From NCBI GenBank assembly GCA_963922715.1, contig CAWUJT010000013.1:1-31155 (forward strand): a stretch of 31,155 nt of DNA, written 5' to 3'. A program made the translations under genes and the position numbers. Source of the DNA: CAWUJT01 sp963922715 (GTDB lineage Bacteria; Pseudomonadota; Alphaproteobacteria; Rhodobacterales; Rhodobacteraceae). Positions 8,138 to 15,708 of the stretch are shown here, in pieces. How positions within the stretch are numbered: the stretch's first letter is position 1; every line of letters begins with the position of its first letter. The notes under the pieces were generated by a model. The model saw only the letters and a list, made by a program, of their open reading frames with translations, was not told the origin of the DNA and did no database searches.

Positions 8138-8782
8138 TCAGAAGGGACACCTCGATTGCAGGCGCAGGACTTGCCCGGAGATGGGATGTTCGAACTTCAG
8201 CCCTTCGGCGTGCAGCATCATGCGGGGCCACCCCTCCAAAGCTGGGCCAGAGGCATAGAAGGGATCGCCTAGAATTGGATGCCCTAGTTCTTTCAGATGT
8301 ACCCGCAACTGGTGGCTGCGGCCCGTGCGGGGCATCAGGTGTAGGCGTGTCGTCCCGTTTTCATGCGCTATACGCTGCCAATCTGTGATAGCTGGTTTGC
8401 CATGCGTCCAATCCACATGTTGCAAGGGGCGATTGGGCCAATCCACGATCAAGGGAAGATCAACCGTGCCCTTGGCCTGAGCGACATCTCCCCAAACGCA
8501 CGCGACATAACGCTTCTTGACGCGCTTGTGTTCAAACATTTGGCCCAGGTTGCGTTGTGCCGCCTTCGTCAGGGCAAAGACCATAATGCCCGAGGTATCC
8601 CGGTCTAAGCGATGCACCAACAGCACCTCGGGGCGTAGAGCTTGAAGCCGTGTGATCAGGCAATCGGCCAGATGCGCGCCGCGGCCTGGCACGGAAAGTA
8701 ATCCCGCAGGTTTGTCGACCACAAGAAGATGGGTGTCTTCATACAGAATAGTGATTGGGTCTTGCGGGGGGCTGTAATCCAT
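8138..8782 (-). CDS. rluA: RluA-family RNA pseudouridine synthase
   Basis: A 214-residue pseudouridine synthase. The catalytic motif HRLDRDTSGIMVFA is at about residues 57-70, with the nucleophile Asp60. YEDTHLLVVDKPAGLLSVPG at the N-terminus and MPRTGRSHQLRVHLKELGHPILGDPFYA near residues 156-183 are both family hallmarks. There is no S4 domain, and the length equals RluA proper, which modifies 23S rRNA U746 and tRNA U32. RluA is therefore the best match, though RluC/D-like paralogues without S4 exist. It stands alone, convergent with chpT; downstream of the RpoE-linked operon there is only a short gap. Confidence 0.9.
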   Translation of the reverse strand: MDYSPPQDPITILYEDTHLLVVDKPAGLLSVPGRGAHLADCLITRLQALRPEVLLVHRLDRDTSGIMVFALTKAAQRNLGQMFEHKRVKKRYVACVWGDVAQAKGTVDLPLIVDWPNRPLQHVDWTHGKPAITDWQRIAHENGTTRLHLMPRTGRSHQLRVHLKELGHPILGDPFYASGPALEGWPRMMLHAEGLKFEHPISGQVLRLQSRCPF

Positions 8783-8819
8783 ATCGCCCGTTTAATGGGA
8801 TTGGTTTCTGGCCGAAAGT

Positions 8820-9560
8820 CTAAGATTTTCGTGCAAAGATTGGATAGTACAACCAATCGGGCAGAAATTGTGATCCGCGAAACAGCCATGAAAACAGCCG
8901 GGGGAAGTTCTTTTTGAACCGACGGGAGCGCATCAAGTCAAACATATGATCGGCGGCTTCTTCCGGTGTCATCAGAAAGGGCATGGTAAAGTCGTTTTTA
9001 TCCGTCAGGCGTGTTTTGATGAACCCAGGATTGGCAAGTTGCACATGGACGCCGGTTTTGTGAAGATCGGCGTAAAGCCCTTCGGCAAGCCACATGGTTC
9101 CGGCTTTGGACGCACCATAGCCCGTGGCCCCCGGCAGGCCGCGAAACCCAGACAAGGAACCTGTGATCACAATATGTCCTGCGTTGCGTTTGACCATAGG
9201 GCCAATCACGGCACCAATCACACGGGCGCAGCCTGTGAAGTTGATGTCGCACATCGCCTCGACCTCATCGGTCACCCAGTCTTTGGCCGATTGCGGCCAA
9301 TAGACACCGGCAAGGTAAACAACACCATCAATCTCCTCAATCTCGGAAACGGCTTTGGCAATGCTTTCACGATCGGAGACATCACAAGAAACGGCATTTG
9401 CGGGGCCTGGCAGGCTTTGCACCAGATCATCGAGGCGTTCCGCTGAACGAGCCGAGACGATCACATGGGCGCCTGCTGCACTCAAACGGTGGGCCAGGGC
9501 GCGCCCCAATCCTTCGGAGGCGCCCACAAGCCAATAGCGTTTTCCAGTAAAATCGCGCAT
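8820..9560 (-). CDS. short-chain dehydrogenase/reductase, last gene of the RpoE-linked operon
   Basis: A 246-residue classical SDR. The cofactor motif GASEGLGR is at about residues 13-20, the catalytic serine region ITGSLSGFRG gives Ser135, and YGASK gives Tyr148/Lys152. The C-terminus (FPRLFSWLFRGSQFLPDWLYYPIFARK) is hydrophobic and may associate with the membrane. An ATG at 9560 follows GGAAAG at the right distance; a GTG at 9563 is the alternative. The start overlaps the DUF3833 stop. The substrate is unknown. Its position at the end of a stress operon with lipid-modifying candidates suggests reduction of an oxidised lipid or aldehyde, which is inference only. Confidence 0.88.
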   Translation of the reverse strand: MRDFTGKRYWLVGASEGLGRALAHRLSAAGAHVIVSARSAERLDDLVQSLPGPANAVSCDVSDRESIAKAVSEIEEIDGVVYLAGVYWPQSAKDWVTDEVEAMCDINFTGCARVIGAVIGPMVKRNAGHIVITGSLSGFRGLPGATGYGASKAGTMWLAEGLYADLHKTGVHVQLANPGFIKTRLTDKNDFTMPFLMTPEEAADHMFDLMRSRRFKKNFPRLFSWLFRGSQFLPDWLYYPIFARKS

Positions 9561-10114
9561 CACACTTTCCGCATTGTAGCCACAAGTTCCGCCACTTTGA
9601 TCCCGAATTTGCGAAATTGGCTGCGGTTGATGATCGCGCCGTTTTCACACATATACATCCAGTCTGTAACAGATAAAGTATGTCCACCAGAAGACTCGGG
9701 CAAGGTGATCCGGTAGTTCAGCTGCACGGCGGGGCCTTCCTGTTGGCCCGCACCTTCGCCCACAAGATCGGGGGCGGTGGCTTTAATTCGCCCATCGTTG
9801 CCAAGCGTCAGCGTCCATTCGCGCTCTTGCCTGTTGCCGTTGTCGTAACGAAAGCTCTCTGTCATTTTGCCGGTATTGCCCTCCCAACTTGCGCGCATTT
9901 CTGCCACAAACCGAGAGCTCACGCGTCCGGTTGGACCATAAATCACCCCTTCACATTGCAGCGTGCCGTTGAGTTCTTGGCGGATGTCGAGTTTGGGAGA
10001 TTGGTCACGATAATCGCGCGGTTTTTGGGCTGGAAAATCGGCATAGCGCACTTTGGCCCAAACAAGGCTAAGCGTTAGGAGCGCTCCAAAAATCATAAAA
10101 TATAAAGGCTCCAT
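9560..10114 (-). CDS. DUF3833 family protein
   Basis: A 184-residue protein matching DUF3833. It opens with one hydrophobic segment (YFMIFGALLTLSLVWA, about residues 5-20), probably an N-terminal membrane anchor or signal. A beta-rich domain follows with LNGTLQCEGVIYGPTGRVSSRF and the conserved YNGNRQ-like and TEWTL-like strands, plus SVTDWMYMCENGAIINRSQFRKFGIKV near the end. Some DUF3833 proteins are predicted lipoproteins, but I see no lipobox cysteine here. Function is unknown. The start directly abuts the MFS stop (TAA then ATG), and the stop overlaps the SDR start, so all are very likely one transcript. Confidence 0.85.
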   Translation of the reverse strand: MEPLYFMIFGALLTLSLVWAKVRYADFPAQKPRDYRDQSPKLDIRQELNGTLQCEGVIYGPTGRVSSRFVAEMRASWEGNTGKMTESFRYDNGNRQEREWTLTLGNDGRIKATAPDLVGEGAGQQEGPAVQLNYRITLPESSGGHTLSVTDWMYMCENGAIINRSQFRKFGIKVAELVATMRKV

Positions 10115-11332
10115 TTACGTCTCCTCCAATGGTGTGGCTGCCAGCAGTGCTAGCGCAATAATTTTAAGGGCGCAGGGGATGCCTGCATAAAGCAAGCTTA
10201 AGGTCCAAAGCGCTGTGTCTGTGTTGTCGGTTCCGCTGACAAAACCTTGATATTCTAGAATTGGAAATAGGGCGATTGCCGCAAAAGCGAGGGCAAATTT
10301 GTTGACAAACGCCCAGATGCCAAAGGCTTGGCCGGCCGAGGGCGCGACTTTTGCAAGACGTCCCGCAAAAAGCGCCGGCAGAAGCGTCAGATCGGCCCCT
10401 GTGGCCGCCCCTGTGAACAAGCAGATTAAGGCAAACATCAGCATATCACCTGTGCTTAGTGAAAGGGTCAAGACAAAGCTGGCAATCGCCAGTGTCATCG
10501 CGGAAACCAAGGCCCAGCGTGCAGACCACAGGCGCGCCAGTTGCGCCCAAAACGGCGCGGCAATTGCAGCTGAGACGAAGAATAACAAGAGCAATGGCCC
10601 TTCGCGCCCCGGGGCGCCCAAACGGCTTTCGACGAAAAACAAAAACAGGGTCGATGTGATGGCAACAGGTGTTGCATTGAGGAACGCGATGATCAACAGC
10701 CTTCGGATCATTGGGTCACCCCATAAGACCGGCAGCGGCGTTGACGGGTGCAGGGTTTTTGCCTGCCAAGTGCCAGACATGGCCCAAAGGCTCAGGACGG
10801 TCAGGCCCGCAAAGATAATCGCATAAAAGGTGAATGGGGGGCCAAAGGACGCAAGGGCCACAGGTGCCAGCGTGGCCAACGATATGCCTAAAAGTGCGCC
10901 GCCTTCGCGCCATGCCGCAAGCCGCGTGTGACCGTTTGCGCCAAGCTGGGTGGCGCGGGCAACGCCTTGGGCATAGAAGGCGATTGTCAAAAGCGAAAAG
11001 CTGGAAAAAAGTGCGGCAAGCGTCAGGCCAAACCACAGAACCGGCAGAATTGGCGGCTCTATGGCAAACAGTCCAATCATGGCGGCTGCCATCACAAGAC
11101 CTGTGTAGCCCACCAATCGTTTCCGTGCGTTTGGGGTTTTCTCGATAAGCCATCCCAAGGCCGGATCTTGCACCAGATCAATCAACCGCAAGACAAACAG
11201 CGCCAGGCTCAGTGTGCCAAGGCTGACACCAAAGGTATCCACATAAAATTTCGGCGCATGGATGTAAATGGGTAAGCCTGCCATAGCCAGAACACCCCCA
11301 AACACGCTGTAACGCCAAAGGCCGCTTTTCAA
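10115..11332 (-). CDS. MFS transporter (GPH-like)
   Basis: A 405-residue membrane protein with about twelve hydrophobic segments. The early loop DLVQDPALGWLIEKTPNARKRLVGYTG (about residues 52-78) resembles the D-x2-DP-x2-G loop of glycoside-pentoside-hexuronide-type MFS carriers. The substrate cannot be told; in an RpoE-controlled lipid stress operon, lipid flipping or efflux is a plausible alternative to sugar transport. It overlaps the DUF1365 gene upstream by four bases and abuts the DUF3833 gene downstream. Confidence 0.85.
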   Translation of the reverse strand: MKSGLWRYSVFGGVLAMAGLPIYIHAPKFYVDTFGVSLGTLSLALFVLRLIDLVQDPALGWLIEKTPNARKRLVGYTGLVMAAAMIGLFAIEPPILPVLWFGLTLAALFSSFSLLTIAFYAQGVARATQLGANGHTRLAAWREGGALLGISLATLAPVALASFGPPFTFYAIIFAGLTVLSLWAMSGTWQAKTLHPSTPLPVLWGDPMIRRLLIIAFLNATPVAITSTLFLFFVESRLGAPGREGPLLLLFFVSAAIAAPFWAQLARLWSARWALVSAMTLAIASFVLTLSLSTGDMLMFALICLFTGAATGADLTLLPALFAGRLAKVAPSAGQAFGIWAFVNKFALAFAAIALFPILEYQGFVSGTDNTDTALWTLSLLYAGIPCALKIIALALLAATPLEET

Positions 11333-12090
11333 CGGGAGACCTCCCTGTCAGGCGGCAATGGACGCGGTGTAAAGCGCGCACCTTTCCACCAGAGTTTCAG
11401 GGCTTGCCAATGGATCAGGGCCATTATGCGGCGCGCGCCAAATGGCCTTCGTGATGCGGCTTTGAGAAGGTCCAAAGATGTGAGCGGTTTACGGGGGCCT
11501 GTGAGCGTGGCGATCAGGCCATTTTCGCCTGCCGTATAATCGATCCAAATACCGATATGGGTTTGTGTGATATCGTAGCGGAACGTGTATTCCCCTGCGA
11601 TCTTCTGAAACGGAGACACATGAAAAATCTTTTGTGCTTTGACTTCGATTTGCGCTGTGAGGGGGACCAGATCATCCGTATGACAAAGGTATGAATGACG
11701 GTCTCCAAACGTATTGTTCACCTCGGCTATCACGATGCGCAAAGCTTTATCCTTATCATAGCATAGCCAAAACGAAACCGGATTGAAAACGTACCCAAGC
11801 ACTTTGGCTTGCGCCAGCAGCAGGATTTTGTCGCAATGTATCTCTAGCCCATGTTGGCGCAAAACATCGCGCACCCAAGCCGTCCCCGTTCCTTTATTGC
11901 GCGGGCCGCCATGATCACGGTCCCAAACCGACGCGAGGTTGTGCCGATTGCGCGAAAACAGCCAGGGGAGATGTCCTGATGCTTCAGGATCAATCAAAAC
12001 GTAATCCACAGCATAGCGAAAGGCATTTGCGATTTTGCCTTTCCGGCCATGATAGGTGTGCCCGGGAATATAATCGCGCACAGGTGTCAT
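11329..12090 (-). CDS. DUF1365 family protein
   Basis: A 253-residue DUF1365 protein: YHGRKGKIANAFRYAVDYVLIDPE near the start, HGGPRNKGTGTAWVRDVLRQHG, LGYVFNPVSFWLCYD (about residues 103-117) and EVNNTFGDRHSYL. DUF1365 genes are commonly adjacent to flavin amine oxidases and cyclopropane-fatty-acid-synthase-like methyltransferases. From memory, the Rhodobacter sphaeroides counterpart (RSP_1090 region) has been linked to unsaturated or furan fatty acid formation under RpoE control; I cannot verify which step. It overlaps both neighbours by four bases. No methyltransferase gene follows here. Confidence 0.88.
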   Translation of the reverse strand: MTPVRDYIPGHTYHGRKGKIANAFRYAVDYVLIDPEASGHLPWLFSRNRHNLASVWDRDHGGPRNKGTGTAWVRDVLRQHGLEIHCDKILLLAQAKVLGYVFNPVSFWLCYDKDKALRIVIAEVNNTFGDRHSYLCHTDDLVPLTAQIEVKAQKIFHVSPFQKIAGEYTFRYDITQTHIGIWIDYTAGENGLIATLTGPRKPLTSLDLLKAASRRPFGARRIMALIHWQALKLWWKGARFTPRPLPPDREVSR

Positions 12091-13385
12091 TCAGCAACAA
12101 GTTTTGCTGTGAGTTTGTGTTCAATTCCATTCACCACATCCATGGCAGAGGCATAGCCATCTTCGTGAAAACCATTGCGCATCCATGCACCACAGAACCA
12201 TGTGTTGTTCTGACCATTGGTGTGTTTGATGCGGCCAACCGCGTTCATCATCTCGAAATCGTATTGGGGATGGGCAAATTCGACTTCATCATAAATCAGA
12301 TGGTCTGGGATTTTATGTTGAGCGTTCAGCGTAACGAACAGCGGATCATCTTGCGGGATAGGCTGCAAAGAGTTCATCCAGTAGGTAATGTTGATCTGCC
12401 CGGAACGACGGCTGCCCATCTCAGAATAAACCCAGCTTGCCCAGGCTTTCTTGCGTTTCGGCATCACGGTTGCATCCGCATGCAGCACTGCTGTGTTGGG
12501 CTGATATCGTACAACAGACAGGTTTTTGCGCTCCTCGGCTGAAGCATCGGTCAAAAGCGCCAACGTCTGATCGGAATGGGTTGCAAAGACAACCTCATCG
12601 TAGGCTTCCCAAACGTCTGATTGCGCACGTATCTCCACACCACCTTCAATGCGTCTGACGCCCATGACAGGGGTTGATTTCCGGATGTCTACGCCTTGGG
12701 TGATCAGCCTTGCCTCTAACTTGCGAACATATTCGATCGAGCCACCCTGCACCGTATGCCATTGGTGCGTTCGTTTATTGCTCAACAATGCATGATTTTT
12801 GAAAAATTGCACGAAAGGACGGGCGGGAAAGGCCATAATGTCTTGCGATGGGGTCGACCAGATTGCGCCTGAGATCGGTCCCAGATAGAGATCCTGAAAG
12901 TCTCGGCTCAGGCCCAGTTGCGCACAAAATTCCCCTAACGTGATGTTGGGGTCACAGGTTTCCTGGGCCGCACGGGCATTCCACTTCAACAGATCGCGCA
13001 CCATCCTTAAAAACCGCGGATTGAAGATATTTTTGCGCTGCGCGAAAAGCGAATCCAGGGTTTTCAGGCTATATTCAAGCGCTCCGTGATCAAAAGACGC
13101 CGCAAAACCCATGTCTGAAAGGGTTGTTGGCACTTCCAGCTCCTCAAACAGCCGCACCAGGTGAGGATAATTGACGTGATTGAAAACGATGAATCCTGTG
13201 TCCACGGGTTGATCACCGTTCTTTCCGGCGATAACAGTGCGCGCATGGCCGCCGATGCGTGCCTCAGCCTCATAAAGCGTGACAGGATATGTTTTTGAAA
13301 GGTGATAGGCCGCGGCCATTCCGGAAATGCCGCCTCCGACAATAGCAATGCGTTTCGGGGCGAATGTTCGGTGTTCAAATGGCAC
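12087..13385 (-). CDS. FAD-dependent amine-oxidase-like oxidoreductase, first gene of the RpoE-linked operon
   Basis: A 432-residue flavoprotein: dinucleotide motif IAIVGGGISGMAAAYHLS followed by VTLYEAEARIGGHARTV (about residues 13-45), then VDTGFIVFNHVNYPHLVRLFEELEV, and a C-terminal FAD motif WFCGAWMRNGFHEDGYASAMDVV. This is the amine oxidase / phytoene desaturase-like family whose R. sphaeroides homologue is linked to fatty acid modification (RSP_1091, from memory). I chose a GTG at 13385 because AGAGAGGA lies seven bases upstream; the longest frame starts with TTG at 13409. A putative RpoE promoter at 13429-13457 would give a leader of about 37 bases. It is the head of five overlapping or abutting genes. 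Confidence 0.87.
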   Translation of the reverse strand: MPFEHRTFAPKRIAIVGGGISGMAAAYHLSKTYPVTLYEAEARIGGHARTVIAGKNGDQPVDTGFIVFNHVNYPHLVRLFEELEVPTTLSDMGFAASFDHGALEYSLKTLDSLFAQRKNIFNPRFLRMVRDLLKWNARAAQETCDPNITLGEFCAQLGLSRDFQDLYLGPISGAIWSTPSQDIMAFPARPFVQFFKNHALLSNKRTHQWHTVQGGSIEYVRKLEARLITQGVDIRKSTPVMGVRRIEGGVEIRAQSDVWEAYDEVVFATHSDQTLALLTDASAEERKNLSVVRYQPNTAVLHADATVMPKRKKAWASWVYSEMGSRRSGQINITYWMNSLQPIPQDDPLFVTLNAQHKIPDHLIYDEVEFAHPQYDFEMMNAVGRIKHTNGQNNTWFCGAWMRNGFHEDGYASAMDVVNGIEHKLTAKLVAE

Positions 13386-13428
13386 TTCGGTGTCCTCTCT
13401 GTTGGTCAATCGTTTGATAATTGACTAT

Positions 13429-13457
13429 TCTTACGCATAAAGTCCTGAACCGGATTG
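13429..13457 (-). promoter_or_regulatory. putative RpoE promoter of the flavin oxidoreductase operon
   Basis: Read on the minus strand, CAATCC (13457-13452) is separated by 18 bases from TAAGA (13433-13429), within the block ATGCGTAAGA. The -10 block is identical over ten bases to that of the divergent rpoE promoter. Its -35 differs from TGATCC only in the first two positions. It is properly placed for the GTG start at 13385. Confidence 0.65.
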
Positions 13458-13479
13458 AAATAAAAATTTCGCCTCACAG

Positions 13480-13508
13480 TGATCCACGATAAAACATCAT
13501 GCGTAAGA
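13480..13508 (+). promoter_or_regulatory. putative autoregulated RpoE promoter of rpoE-chrR
   Basis: TGATCC (13480-13485), an 18-base spacer, then TAAGA (13504-13508) match the Rhodobacter sphaeroides RpoE promoter pattern as I know it (TGATCC, about 18 bases, TAAGA). The -10 lies within ATGCGTAAGA (13499-13508). Transcription from about 13515 would leave a leader of about 90 bases before rpoE. Confidence 0.75.
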
Positions 13509-13603
13509 TGTGACATAATGTGTTGCGTCTTAGGGTTGACCCAAGCTTATGCCACGTGTCTGATAGATATTAGATATGCGCGGTAAGAGTACCTGGTATT
13601 AAA

Positions 13604-14164
13604 ATGAAGAACCCCAAAGACGCTGCAGATTGGATTGTGCACATCAAAGCCGTGGCACAGACACGTGATCAATCGGCTTTTAAGGCGCTTTTTGTGTATT
13701 TTGGCCCGCGCGTGAAGTCTTTCTTGATGCGGTCAGGGCTTGAGGAAAGTTTGGCAGAGGAATGCATGCAAGAGGTTATGGTGTCCGTTTGGCGCAAAGC
13801 GCATTTGTTTGATCCCTCCAAGGCGTCGCCGGGGACATGGATATTTACAATTGCGCGCAATCGTAAAATTGATCTGTTGCGCAAATCGAGCCGTCCAGAG
13901 CCCGAAGATCTGCCTTGGGGCCCAGAGGCGCAAAAGGATCAACATGAAATCCTAGAATTGCAGCAAGATACTGATCGCCTCCGCGAAGCACTTGTGAAAT
14001 TACCGCAAAAGCAGCGGGATTTGGTTGAACGCGCCTTTTTGGGCGATATTTCTCACAAAGAAATTGCCACGGAAACGGGCCTTCCCCTTGGCACGATTAA
14101 ATCTCGCATTAGGTTAGCGATAGAACGATTGCGCCACGAACTTGGCGTGGAGGCGACACGATGA
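13604..14164 (+). CDS. rpoE: ECF sigma factor RpoE (ChrR-controlled, singlet-oxygen type)
   Basis: A 186-residue group 4 sigma factor of the RpoE-ChrR (ECF11) type, which directs RNA polymerase to singlet-oxygen and organic-peroxide response genes. Region 2 spans about residues 20-90 (ALFVYFGPRVKSFLMRSG, ECMQEVMVSVWRKAHLFD, WIFTIARNRKIDLLRK). Region 4 spans about 125-180 (LPQKQRDLVERAFLGDISHKEIA, GLPLGTIKSRIRLAIERLR). The ATG at 13604 is the only reasonable start, since a stop at 13571 blocks extension; the ribosome site is weak. The stop overlaps the chrR start (ATGA). An RpoE-like promoter upstream implies autoregulation, normally silenced by ChrR. Confidence 0.95.
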   Translation: MKNPKDAADWIVHIKAVAQTRDQSAFKALFVYFGPRVKSFLMRSGLEESLAEECMQEVMVSVWRKAHLFDPSKASPGTWIFTIARNRKIDLLRKSSRPEPEDLPWGPEAQKDQHEILELQQDTDRLREALVKLPQKQRDLVERAFLGDISHKEIATETGLPLGTIKSRIRLAIERLRHELGVEATR

Positions 14165-14817
14165 TCACACATCATATTACAGACTCTTTGTTGATGGGGT
14201 ATGCGGCCGGGGCTTTATCCGAGCCTCTTGATCTTATTGTTGCAAGCCATGTTTCCCTTTGTGATGACGCGCGCGCCAGGTTGTCAGCCTATGAGTCTGT
14301 CGGTGGTGCGATGCTTGAAGCTGAGACACCCGTTGATATTGCCCATGATAGTTTCGACAAAACCTTGCAGCTTATCATGGGGGATGCCCCGACTGACACG
14401 GTGCACGAAGCCGTCAAAGCCCCGATGCCCCATGCCGTTTTTCCAAAACCACTGCGCGATTATGTCGGCGGGGACTTGGACAGCATACGTTGGCGCCCCC
14501 TTGGTTTTGGTGTCAAACAAGCGGTCGTCACGCCCCGGCGCGAAACTGCCGTTGCAAGGCTTTTGTCAATTCCTGCAGGGCAAGCCATGCCAGACCATGG
14601 CCATAGCGGCCTTGAGGTGACTTTGGTTCTGGAGGGCGCATATATTGACGCCAATGGGCGTTTTGCGCGGGGTGATATTGAAGTCGCTACAGAAGAGGAT
14701 GAACATACCCCCGTTGCCGATATTGGCGGAGAGTGCATCTGCCTTGTCGTCACCGATGCGCCCTTGCGATTTAACGGGGTGATCCCAAAAGTTGCCCAGA
14801 AGATATTGCGGATTTGA
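14161..14817 (+). CDS. chrR: zinc-dependent anti-sigma factor ChrR, variant zinc site
   Basis: A 218-residue anti-sigma factor that holds RpoE inactive until singlet oxygen triggers its release. The N-terminal domain has His5 and HVSLC (His30, Cys34). The usual second cysteine three residues on, as in the R. sphaeroides H-x3-C-x2-C arrangement, is alanine here (Ala37). The C-terminal cupin domain keeps its metal ligands: HGHSGLE gives His146, His148 and Glu152, and His182 lies in EDEHTPV. ECICL (Cys192, Cys194) is also present. Length and order match ChrR, and overlap with rpoE by four bases supports co-translation. A three-ligand or substituted zinc site is the open question. Confidence 0.93.
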   Translation: MITHHITDSLLMGYAAGALSEPLDLIVASHVSLCDDARARLSAYESVGGAMLEAETPVDIAHDSFDKTLQLIMGDAPTDTVHEAVKAPMPHAVFPKPLRDYVGGDLDSIRWRPLGFGVKQAVVTPRRETAVARLLSIPAGQAMPDHGHSGLEVTLVLEGAYIDANGRFARGDIEVATEEDEHTPVADIGGECICLVVTDAPLRFNGVIPKVAQKILRI

Positions 14818-14844
14818 TAGCTCAAAAAGCTGCAGTTGCGATTA

Positions 14845-15639
14845 TCACGGCTCAGTAGCAGAGTAATACGCATATTCTGCCCCAGTCAGACGCGCCCACA
14901 TTTGATCTCCACAGGAAAAATGCCACCATTCTGAAGGGTTGTTGGCAAAGCCTGCGGTGTGCATCAGCCAATAAAGCATCCGGCGATTGTTGCGGGCTTC
15001 TTGGTGTGAAAAACACAAGCCCCTCGTGGTTTCAAACTGCGCGGTGTTGGACAGTGATGTAACATCGTCAAAGATGGAGCCCATGAACAGCGCGGCACCA
15101 TTCTTTTCACGGATGGTCAGATCAATCGCGGCGCCCGTGCTGTGCGGAGGCGGGGAGTACGGATCAATTCGACCACCAGGGGCCCCTTTGGCCCAGTATT
15201 TCTCGACCTCCGCCTGTAAGGCGTCTGGTTCCAGGTCTGGGTATTCCGTTTTCAAGACAGTTGGCATCCAGACGTCATGGAAGTAGTTTTGGACTGCAAT
15301 AGGGCGCCAGGCATCGAACACCCAAAGCTCCAAGCCATAAGGGGCAAGCACAGCATTGATCTCTTTCAGCTTTTCCGCCAGCGACGCGCGCAGCCAAAGG
15401 TTTGGGATTGCACCTGGGATTGGCTGATAATAGGGGGGATTGAAAGGCTTGGCGTAGTGATTTTCCCCAGCAATCCCAAGCTCTGCGATCTTCACCAAAG
15501 GATCGTTCCTCTCTGCGACGTCCAGGCGCACAGGATGTTTTCGATAGCCGGGTTTACGGGCTTCCGCCTGGGCCACCGCTTCACCAATCGGGCGGGTGCG
15601 GTAGTCGTTCAAAATACCATCTGTGAGGGCGCGTATCAT
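14845..15639 (-). CDS. D-alanyl-D-alanine dipeptidase-like protein (M15D, VanX family)
   Basis: A 264-residue M15 metallopeptidase without a signal peptide, so probably cytoplasmic. The zinc-binding signature is S-x-H-x2-G-x-A-x-D (SPPPHSTGAAIDLT: His166, Asp173), with the catalytic and third-ligand segment SEWWHF (Glu237, His240). FDAWRPIAVQNYF provides the conserved arginine region (Arg112). VanX/DdpX enzymes hydrolyse D-Ala-D-Ala; chromosomal copies outside vancomycin clusters are usually for peptidoglycan dipeptide recycling or use as nutrient. It is divergent from a D-amino-acid transaminase 70 bases away, which fits catabolism of the released D-alanine. No van regulators are nearby. Confidence 0.9.
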   Translation of the reverse strand: MIRALTDGILNDYRTRPIGEAVAQAEARKPGYRKHPVRLDVAERNDPLVKIAELGIAGENHYAKPFNPPYYQPIPGAIPNLWLRASLAEKLKEINAVLAPYGLELWVFDAWRPIAVQNYFHDVWMPTVLKTEYPDLEPDALQAEVEKYWAKGAPGGRIDPYSPPPHSTGAAIDLTIREKNGAALFMGSIFDDVTSLSNTAQFETTRGLCFSHQEARNNRRMLYWLMHTAGFANNPSEWWHFSCGDQMWARLTGAEYAYYSATEP

Positions 15640-15708
15640 CGTTCATCCTGCTTGACCTTAGCGCATAGGGCCCCTATCGCCCAAAGAGCGCAAGAGGAGA
15701 CTGCAATC

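Noticed and set aside
13561..13588. A third RpoE-like box: TGATAG, 17 bases, TAAGA
   Set aside because: The -35 matches only four of six bases, and a start from it would lie about nine bases before the rpoE ATG, leaving no room for a ribosome site.
14818..14844. Small hairpin AGCT...AGCT between chrR and the dipeptidase gene as a terminator
   Set aside because: The stem is only four base pairs and there is no T-run.
15277..15708. Upstream extension of the D-amino-acid transaminase frame
   Set aside because: It lies antisense to the dipeptidase gene and the family's normal N-terminus begins at 15709 after a strong ribosome site.
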